DNA from: Mitosporidium daphniae
Lineage: Eukaryota > Microsporidia
DNA length: 27,214 nt
NCBI RefSeq assembly: GCF_000760515.2
Contig: NW_013546160.1
Coordinates: forward strand, 1 to 27,214
Direction: 5' to 3'
Each line of letters starts with the position of its first letter. The first letter of the stretch is position 1. Of this stretch, positions 21,561 through 27,214 are shown one piece after another. Under the pieces are notes generated by a model. That model saw nothing but the letters and a program-made list of their open reading frames with translations, did no database searches and was not told where the DNA came from. The position numbers and the translations under genes are program-made.

Positions 21561-21702
21561 CGAATATCATATGGGGACCACCACCGGTGAAAATTAAATT
21601 CTTGCAGCAAAATTAAAGTTTATTAATCCCGAATTCGTTTTCGTGGACTAAAGTTGTGCTAACTCCATTTATCAAATCGTAGGTTGACTCGACATTGGGT
21701 AT

Positions 21703-21999
21703 TTATCCGGCCTTGATCTTTTCAATACATGATAGCGAGACGGAAAACAAACCCCTGGCAAAGTATTTTATAAAATGCCATATGGTAACCGAATGATGCA
21801 GTAGAATTGCCAAAAGGAAAAACAGAATCATATATGCAACAATTTTTTCCATCGGTTCGAGCATGTAAAAAGAGGTGGCAAGCTCGAGCCTCAAATAACC
21901 ACGCTTCATTGCACTCAAAAAACTGCGGTTTTCAGATCGGCCTTTATTTTTTGGCACATAATCTGGGTAAAATTCGGTCATAGTAAAAATAAGGTTCAC
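21703..21999 (-). CDS. Small subunit of serine palmitoyltransferase (ssSPT-like)
   Basis: 98-aa membrane protein. The segment LRLELATSFYMLEPMEKIVAYMILFF matches the ssSPT signature (Y...T.LYMLEPWE...), followed by a hydrophobic helix (AYMILFFLLAILLHHSVTIW). Small subunits bind the Lcb1/Lcb2 core of serine palmitoyltransferase at the ER, raise its activity strongly and tune acyl-CoA choice. The canonical Trp of EPWE is Met here. A 25-residue polar N-terminus and a C-terminal extension (FARGLFSVSLSCIEKIKAG) make it longer than animal ssSPTs (about 70-76 aa). Translation could start at 21999 or at a second Met (21981). It is divergent from ORMDL, which controls the same enzyme. Family assignment rests on one motif and topology. 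Confidence 0.78.
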   Translation of the reverse strand: MNLIFTMTEFYPDYVPKNKGRSENRSFLSAMKRGYLRLELATSFYMLEPMEKIVAYMILFFLLAILLHHSVTIWHFIKYFARGLFSVSLSCIEKIKAG

Positions 22000-22063
22000 A
22001 AAATACTCTATTCATTTTGTTTTGACTGATGTTTGATAGATCTATCAAACCAAAATTTTTAAC
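22000..22063. promoter_or_regulatory. 64-bp shared promoter of ssSPT and ORMDL genes
   Basis: Only 64 bases lie between the two start codons. They contain the palindromic-looking GATAGATCTATC (22035-22046) roughly in the middle and AT-rich sequence on each side. Shared control of both genes is inferred from geometry alone. Confidence 0.5.
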
Positions 22064-22603
22064 ATGGAAAGGCAAAACCCAAATGCGGCCTGGCTTAGCC
22101 AGAGAGGAATTTGGGTAACAAGCCTGGTTCTGGTTATCTTCCTTAAGCTAACATTCTCGGCAAATATAGTTGGAGTTGAGGCATCTTGGACGCTAACAAC
22201 TGTTGTTTTCAACGTCGTCTGCTGGGTCTTTTTCCACAGGATTAAAGGGGTTCCGTTCGACGATGCTGGAATTCAGGGCGAATATGCATGCCTCACGCTT
22301 TGGGAACAATTAGAAGCGGCAGAAGAGGAAGGGCCAATAGGACTAAGAACCAAAAAGAAGCGGGTAATATGCGGTTCTCCCCAGCTCTCTCCGAGAGAGA
22401 TTCCCGACAGTGTTATCGGGGGAACAAGGCGATCAGCCATCAAGGCAGCAAGGACAAAGCGGTTTTTAATTGTACTCCCAATTGCGCTCTTCTTACTTAG
22501 CGCGCACAACTCACGCTATGGCATGCTTGCCTTTGCCTTGAATTTCACGTCAACGCTTTTAGTTCTTCTCCCAAAAATTTACAACTCCAAATTGGTGTCC
22601 TAA
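22064..22603 (+). CDS. ORM1: ORMDL/Orm family regulator of serine palmitoyltransferase, with internal insertion
   Basis: ER membrane protein that holds serine palmitoyltransferase in check in response to ceramide. The 179-aa product follows the family closely: NPNAAWLSQRGIW at the N-terminus, SWTLTTVVFN and FFHRIKGVPFDD after the first helices, GEYACLTLWEQLE, then TKRFLIVLPIALFLLSAHNS and LPKIY at the end, with four hydrophobic segments. In other ORMDLs WEQ is followed within about 10 residues by TPTRKFL. Here about 45 polar, basic residues intervene (22316-22466), including SPQLSPREIPDS. Two in-frame GT-AG options inside (21 or 48 nt starting at 22356) could shorten but not abolish this loop. 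ATG at 22064 is required for the conserved NPN. Confidence 0.95.
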   Translation: MERQNPNAAWLSQRGIWVTSLVLVIFLKLTFSANIVGVEASWTLTTVVFNVVCWVFFHRIKGVPFDDAGIQGEYACLTLWEQLEAAEEEGPIGLRTKKKRVICGSPQLSPREIPDSVIGGTRRSAIKAARTKRFLIVLPIALFLLSAHNSRYGMLAFALNFTSTLLVLLPKIYNSKLVS

Positions 22604-22645
22604 AATTATGCAAAAATAAATTGTAAAAATTGATGCAAAATTTTG

Positions 22646-22710
22646 AATTCCATTGGCTAAGACTAATTCCATTGGCCAAGACTAATTCCATTGGTCGAGA
22701 CTAATTCCAA
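22646..22710. repeat. 19-bp tandem repeat carrying inverted CCAAT boxes
   Basis: Three copies of a 19-bp unit (AATTCCATTGGCTAAGACT and close variants) at 22646-22664, 22665-22683 and 22684-22702, plus a partial fourth. Each full copy contains ATTGG, the reverse complement of CCAAT; the second (ATTGGCCAAG) is also near-palindromic. The array ends about 60 bp upstream of the HECT gene start, so it may act as an NF-Y/HAP-type promoter array. Similarity among copies is direct; the role is inferred. Confidence 0.85.
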
Positions 22711-22768
22711 TCAATTGCAATAACAATCATGTCCTTTCGTAGCCGTTTATTTCCTGTAGGAATATTTT

Positions 22769-25162
22769 ATGAAAAAACGGGAAAAAAAGAAAAAACGCAG
22801 ACACTCATGTGTATGTTGCGGGACCATAAACGCCTTTCCATATTCGGACTGCTTTTTATGCTGCGTATGTGAAACCATTACGGACCTTTCACTTACACAC
22901 ATGTATACTTCACAGTTCTCAGTATCGATCGACAAAAGTCTTATTCCAGGAACGGCAGAGTTTACTTCTGCTCTGATAGCCGCTCATGTAAGCGGAGATT
23001 TGGAAGAGGGTCGCTCTATTCTATTTTCGGGATTCTCATCGTCATTTGTTCTGGGGCTAGCATTTTCAAGAAGGACTCAAAGTGATCATGATTATAAGAC
23101 GATAATCGATAGCGAATCTTTTAATAACTTTTACTTTCAACTCACTGAGATGAAGTGCTCGTTTTTTACTCAAACACTGATGGCCTCTCTTGACCATTTG
23201 GTCAGACGGCCTGGTGTGCTAAATATGGAACAGGAAGCGAGCCCAGTGAGGTGGATTTTGGTGGCCCTTCTGACCCCTTTTCTCTCCAGGAAGAGATTGT
23301 CGATGGAGGGCACTTTTCACCACTCACTTGCAAGACGCCTCTTTTCGCTTTTAAGACAGGCCTGCTGGAAAAGAAAAAAAGACTTTCAACATAAAATCGA
23401 GCTGCATGCAAAATCACTAAAAGAAATTCCTAAAGGGAAGGCACATTCGGAAGAAAAAGCCCTCAAATCAACGGCTTCCTCCACGTCTATATTGAATAAA
23501 ATTCTCGACGCGCTTCCATTGCCACTTTTAAGGCGACTAGCGGAGCTTGCAAATTGGACCCTCAATGTGCGAATTGGAAGGATCTCTAGTGCTAATTGCA
23601 GCTCTGCAAAGGCAAAGGCCAAAATAATTGCTGGCGATTGGGTGATCCTTGCAGGCGCTTATATGCTGCAAATGATTTCAGAGTCTAATGGACGGGTTTA
23701 TCGAATGGAGCCCTCAGAACTTTATAGTATGGCCATCGACTTGATTCCGATTGAGGTTATTTTGGCGGACTGGCACCAGACTACCTGCTCAGTGTCTTTG
23801 AAAAATTTATTAGCTTCACGGGGCCAGCTCCGCTTATTTGGAGAAAAAAAGATGCTTCTTGCCAACCACCCAGGAATTATCTCATTGGGAATCAAGTCTA
23901 GGCTACTGGAGTCTGAGCTTTTCCCAAATGGATATGCTTCAGGATACCCTATTCCTCTTGTGGTAAGGATTCCTCGATCACCGCTGAGAGAGATGCTCCA
24001 TGCGTCCATTATCCAATTACTCAATGCAAGCCCCCCACAGCTTCGTGGGAGGATCAAGGTAGAGTTTCAAGGTGAGCCTGGAATCGATGCTGGGGGCTTG
24101 CTTCGTGAATGGCTGCAGCTTCTTATACATGCACTGATGGATCCTACCCTTGGTCTTTTTCAGGCAGATATTTGTGGATTTGAACTGAACGCACCCTGTG
24201 TCTGGTTCCACAGTGGTGAAAATTGCAGTCAAGGGGTATTTGAACTGGTGCATCTACTTGGGACAATCCTAGGGCTCTCCTTGAACAATGGAATTGTACT
24301 TGACCATAGACTTCCATTTGCACTCTTCAAAAAATTGCTTTCCCCGGACACAAATCCACCGGCATGCGTTTCAGCACACGGGGAATCTATGTCCTCTATC
24401 ACGTTGGATGATCTCTGGGAAATTGCGCCTACCCTTGCCCGCGGCCTTGGCCAGCTGTTGGATTATCACGGGGAAGCAGAGGTTGAAGATGTTTTTCAGC
24501 TTCAATTCACTGCTGGATTTTCCAAACCAGGCCCAGAAAAGAGAGAAATTATCGATCTTACCAATCGTGGATCCGAAATCGCTGTTACGGGGGAGAATCG
24601 CGAAATTTTCATCTCACTTTATCTTGAACATATCTTCCATCATCGTCCAGGAAACCACTGGACAAAGTTTCGAGACTCGTTCTACTCTACACTCAGCGGT
24701 TCGACAATTGCGCTGCTTTCGCCGCAAGAGTTAAAGCAGCTACTTTCTGGGGATCCTGCAGAGATCAGTATCGATCTTTTACGCTCCGTTGCACTCTATG
24801 AGGGATACTTGTCGGCCGAGCATCCAGTTTCTCTCTGGTTTTGGGATATTCTCACCTCATACTCTGCTGAAATGCGACGCAAGTTCCTCATCTTTGTAAC
24901 GGGTGTTGGACGTCTCCCTGCTGCCCTGGCTGCCGCTGGTGCTGCTGGCCATTCCGGCATGCCAAATCAACAGGGCCCTTGGGTTATTCGTCTCTGGGGA
25001 AGAGATGCAAGTTGGAAGAATCTCAGTGGAGGCGAATACCGCCCGCTTGGGCGGACATGCTTCAACCAGCTCTGCTTGCACAAGGGATATCCAGATATGG
25101 AGACTCTTCGACGTTTGCTCACAAACGCCATTGTCGAGTCCGAAGGTTTTGGTATCGAGTAG
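22769..25162 (+). CDS. HUL4: HECT-type E3 ubiquitin ligase, Hul4-like
   Basis: 797-aa single-exon ligase. A lysine/arginine-rich start (MKKREKKKKRRH) leads into a zinc-binding motif, SCVCCGTINAFPYSDC followed by CCVCETITDL, with Cys pairs near residues 14/17 and 31/34; this kind of N-terminal zinc motif is what recalls fungal Hul4-type ligases. The HECT domain occupies about residues 400-797: LRGRIKVEFQGEPGIDAGGL at the N-lobe start, ELVHLLGTILGLSLNNGIVLD, NREIFISLYLEH in the mid region, FVTGVGRLPA, and the C-lobe with catalytic Cys at about residue 764 in GRTCFNQLCLHKGY, ending EGFGIE. HECT ligases form a thioester with ubiquitin on this Cys before transfer. The ATG at 22769 is the one that includes the zinc motif. 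UBE3-class membership is an alternative label. Confidence 0.95.
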   Translation: MKKREKKKKRRHSCVCCGTINAFPYSDCFLCCVCETITDLSLTHMYTSQFSVSIDKSLIPGTAEFTSALIAAHVSGDLEEGRSILFSGFSSSFVLGLAFSRRTQSDHDYKTIIDSESFNNFYFQLTEMKCSFFTQTLMASLDHLVRRPGVLNMEQEASPVRWILVALLTPFLSRKRLSMEGTFHHSLARRLFSLLRQACWKRKKDFQHKIELHAKSLKEIPKGKAHSEEKALKSTASSTSILNKILDALPLPLLRRLAELANWTLNVRIGRISSANCSSAKAKAKIIAGDWVILAGAYMLQMISESNGRVYRMEPSELYSMAIDLIPIEVILADWHQTTCSVSLKNLLASRGQLRLFGEKKMLLANHPGIISLGIKSRLLESELFPNGYASGYPIPLVVRIPRSPLREMLHASIIQLLNASPPQLRGRIKVEFQGEPGIDAGGLLREWLQLLIHALMDPTLGLFQADICGFELNAPCVWFHSGENCSQGVFELVHLLGTILGLSLNNGIVLDHRLPFALFKKLLSPDTNPPACVSAHGESMSSITLDDLWEIAPTLARGLGQLLDYHGEAEVEDVFQLQFTAGFSKPGPEKREIIDLTNRGSEIAVTGENREIFISLYLEHIFHHRPGNHWTKFRDSFYSTLSGSTIALLSPQELKQLLSGDPAEISIDLLRSVALYEGYLSAEHPVSLWFWDILTSYSAEMRRKFLIFVTGVGRLPAALAAAGAAGHSGMPNQQGPWVIRLWGRDASWKNLSGGEYRPLGRTCFNQLCLHKGYPDMETLRRLLTNAIVESEGFGIE

Positions 25163-25299
25163 CCGGATCGACGTGACATTGGCACGATGATGAAAGCAAC
25201 AAGCCGACCAACTGATTGCTAATTTTATTGCGCCATTTGGCATCCGTGGGTATCGACATTAGTGTTGGCATTTATTTGTTACTAGGCCCATTGTGGTTA

Positions 25300-26043
25300 C
25301 TATTCCTCGCCCTCAGAATCTTCCTCCTCCTCATCTTCCTCATTCTCTCCCTCATCTTCATCCTCATCATCCTCATCTTCTTCTAGATCCTCGTCATCAT
25401 CATCAATCTCCTCCTGTGAATACTCTCCTGAGTAGTATTTGATGGCGTTTGGGTATAGCTCCGTAGCAATTATATCTGCAACCTCACGATCTTCGTCAGA
25501 AAACCATGCAAAGAAGGAGGCTGTGGCCGTGTGGCGTCGCTTCTGATTGCCCTGTGTCGGCTCAATCAGGTTCTATTGAATAATAAATCACATTTATACC
25601 ATGCCAGGAAGCCAGTCAATTGGATAGTTTTTGGTGCCTTCCTCTTCGTTAATTTCCTTAACAAGAGTAGCATTAGAAAAGTAGGGGTTGGCATTAAAGG
25701 TAAAGATAATCCGTTTTCCTTCGCCACTGCTACTGATCTTCTCTACAGTGATAGAGGACAGATATGAGAAGACTGCAATGTCCTCCTCTTCGAGAAGTGT
25801 GCCAAGAACAGGATGGTTTCTAAAAGCAATGCTCCAGAAAGCGGGGATTTCCGCCTTGATGATGGCATCCCGCTTTTGTAAAAATGGCAGCTTCTTCTCA
25901 TCATAGTTTGCAAAGATGTTGGCGATCTCAATTGAGCGCTGGGTGTCAATACTATCGAGAGACCCTTCGATCTCAAGCAACTTATTGAACGCAGCTTGTG
26001 GCGATTGTTCTGGATGTGGGTGTACGGTCGCGAGAGAGGACAT
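25300..26043 (-). CDS. SET/TAF-I type NAP-family histone chaperone
   Basis: Histone chaperone that binds H3-H4/H2A-H2B and acts in chromatin assembly. Two exons (26043-25600 and 25572-25300) flank a 27-nt intron (25573-25599); the protein is 238 aa. The N-terminal dimerisation helix (AAFNKLLEIEGSLDSID) and earmuff domain (AEIPAFWSIAFRNHPVLGTL, KRIIFTFNANPYFSNATLVKE, TASFFAWFSDEDREVADIIA, ELYPNAIKYY) match SET/Vps75 more than Nap1. The last 35 or so residues are almost entirely Glu/Asp, the acidic tail of SET. It is divergent from the ITPase gene across 136 bp, which contain an AAACCCTACCC element (about 26123-26133) recalling the telo-box motif upstream of VPS13. Confidence 0.95.
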
Positions 26044-26179
26044 TAGTGGTGAAATGTTAAAAAACCGCTCTCCTCCACCCTGATATTCACATATTGCTTA
26101 TTTATTAAATTTTACCATTTCAAACCCTACCCGAATGAAAACTAATTGAAGAGTCCCGTTTATTTGATTACCAGATTCC

Positions 26180-26841
26180 ATGAGAATCGCTTTTGCTACT
26201 GGGAATGCAAATAAACTTAGCGAGCTTCAGCAAATTCTGAATGGTGTTCTTGAAGTTGATGCCATCTCTTTGGATAGTACTCTTGAATTGGTTAACGATA
26301 GTTCCTGAAATGCAGGGCTGCATAAGGGATATTGCTGTGGCAAAGTCAAAGGAGGCATTCAAGATTATTGGGAGGCCCGTGCTCACTGATGACACTAGCC
26401 TTACATTTTCTGCATTTGGAGGCGAACTACCAGGTTGGCTCTTGTTTTTCATCGTCAGGGCCTTATATTAAATGGTTCCTCTTGGCGAACGGGCCAGAAG
26501 GTATCCTACGCAATGTTCTTATGCCAAGGAATCTGTAGGCTCCTTGATGGATTTGCCACTAGATCTGCAGAGGCTATCTCAACTTTTGCGTATTGCTTTT
26601 CTGCTGAGCAAGAGCCATTGATATTTCAAGGGCGATGTCGTGGAAAGATTGCTCTATCTCCAAAGGGCATTACTTCATTTGGCTGGGACTCCATATTCAT
26701 CCCAGATGAAAGCGACGACAAATCGTTTGGTTTTAATTCTGCTTTTCATATAGGTTCGCTGAGCTTACAAAGGAACAGAAAAATAAGATTTCGCATCGCA
26801 GCAAGGCCCTTGAGCTTTTAAAACAGCACTTTAAGACTTGA
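26180..26841 (+). CDS. HAM1: Inosine triphosphate pyrophosphatase (Ham1/ITPase), five exons
   Basis: Hydrolyses ITP, dITP and XTP to monophosphates, keeping deaminated purines out of nucleic acids. Five exons, 26180-26276, 26302-26433, 26459-26500, 26529-26724 and 26754-26841, are joined by introns of 25, 25, 28 and 29 nt. The splice gives a clean 184-aa ITPase: MRIAFATGNANKLSELQQIL, SLDIPEMQG, VLTDDTSLTFSAFGGELPGP and YIKWFLLANGPEG, TFAYCFSAEQEP, FQGRCRGKI, SFGWDSIFIPDES, SFAELTKEQKNKISHRSKAL. Every intron falls inside a conserved motif, so the model is checked at each junction. Exon 3 is only 42 nt. The active-site Lys/Asp/Ser-His-Arg set is intact. Confidence 0.97.
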
Positions 26842-26931
26842 TTTATAAAATTGAGATCAAATACCAAATTTTATTAATGGAAGTTGGATCGATCGCCGAT
26901 TTGTATTAACCAATGCGCCAAATTGAGGCTT

Positions 26932-27214
26932 ATGCGATTACTTATAACTTTTATCGCTTTTTGTGGTTATTATGTGCCAAATTTTCTTTGCAAGCCACAA
27001 CTCAGCCTTTTCAGGGCCGTTACGAAAATCGCCTCTACTCCGCAGGGTCATTTTCCGGTGTTGATTGACGACAGTTTGTCAAACATTTATGGGGCTCTTC
27101 GATGCGGCTGGAGAGCAATTTGGGTTTCCGAGGATGCCCCAAAAGATGCGGTTTTCTTGGAAAACGACCTTAAATATATGCACTTTGAGGGCGAGAAAGA
27201 CAATTTGGCACATA
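26932..27214 (+). CDS. HAD-superfamily phosphatase-like C-terminal region (partial, open at right edge)
   Basis: An open frame from ATG 26932 reaches the window end without a stop. It reads like the back half of a pyrimidine 5'-nucleotidase-type HAD protein (Sdt1/Phm8 style): CKPQLSLFRAV (motif III Lys) and FPVLIDDSLSNIYGALRCGW (motif IV Asp pair), then RAIWVSED. The nucleophile motif DxDxT and motif II, which should precede these, are absent, and only 90 bp separate this ATG from the ITPase stop. The first 20 residues (MRLLITFIAFCGYYV...) are hydrophobic and could be a signal anchor, or non-native sequence fused by loss of the 5' half. Either a 5'-truncated gene or an unusual reduced HAD protein; the remainder is outside the window. 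Confidence 0.55.
   Translation, partial: MRLLITFIAFCGYYVPNFLCKPQLSLFRAVTKIASTPQGHFPVLIDDSLSNIYGALRCGWRAIWVSEDAPKDAVFLENDLKYMHFEGEKDNLAH

Noticed and set aside
1-27214. CRISPR arrays, insertion sequences, phage or retrotransposon genes
   Set aside because: No regularly spaced repeats, transposase, integrase or reverse transcriptase motifs were seen on either strand.

Overview
This window is nuclear DNA from a compact eukaryotic genome. Nearly every gene belongs to a family that is eukaryote-specific or typical of eukaryotes: myosin, VPS13, Wee1, U2AF35, a HECT ligase, ORMDL, a SET/NAP chaperone, and a Pol III tRNA-Thr. The HECT protein most resembles fungal Hul4. Families, tight spacing and tiny spliceosomal introns suggest an early-diverging fungus-like lineage (for example Rozellomycota or a microsporidium relative). 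That placement is inference; no rRNA or mitochondrial marker is present. Most genes that look broken in single-frame reading are restored by removing GT...AG introns of only 23-37 nt. I placed about 32 of these by hand, and almost all repair the frame and a conserved motif at the same time.

Layout. 1-893 (-): N-terminal part of a myosin motor, gene running off the left edge. 894-1181: divergent promoter with a perfect TTAGGG/CCCTAA inverted repeat. 1182-11707 (+): a complete VPS13 lipid-transfer protein of about 3395 aa. 11777-14865 (-): a TPR-type protein of about 936 aa, best matched to the meiotic Zip4/Spo22/TEX11 family. 15074-15433 (-): a decayed protein kinase relic, then a repeat-bearing intergenic stretch and a small orphan ORF (15840-16106, +). 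16160-16907 (-): an unrecognised protein. 17153-19002 (-): Wee1 kinase with one unexplained in-frame TAA. 19078-19150 (+): tRNA-Thr(CGU). 19165-19776 (-): U2AF35. 19809-20564 (+): TatD/Scn1-like hydrolase. 20567-21560 (-): Pus4/TruB pseudouridine synthase. 21703-21999 (-) and 22064-22603 (+): small activating subunit of serine palmitoyltransferase, head to head with ORMDL, the inhibitor of the same enzyme. 22769-25162 (+): Hul4-like HECT E3. 25300-26043 (-): SET/NAP histone chaperone. 26180-26841 (+): ITPase (Ham1), five exons. 26932-27214 (+): a HAD-phosphatase C-terminal region running off the right edge.

How the genes relate. The most striking arrangement is the divergent ssSPT/ORMDL pair, an activator and a repressor of sphingoid-base synthesis sharing a 64-bp promoter. 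VPS13 adds a second lipid-homeostasis gene. U2AF35 recognises the 3' splice site AG and so is directly relevant to the very short introns around it. Wee1 (mitotic entry) and the Zip4-like gene (meiotic crossovers) imply a regulated cell cycle and probably a sexual cycle. The remaining genes are ordinary housekeeping genes packed with gaps as small as 2 bp.
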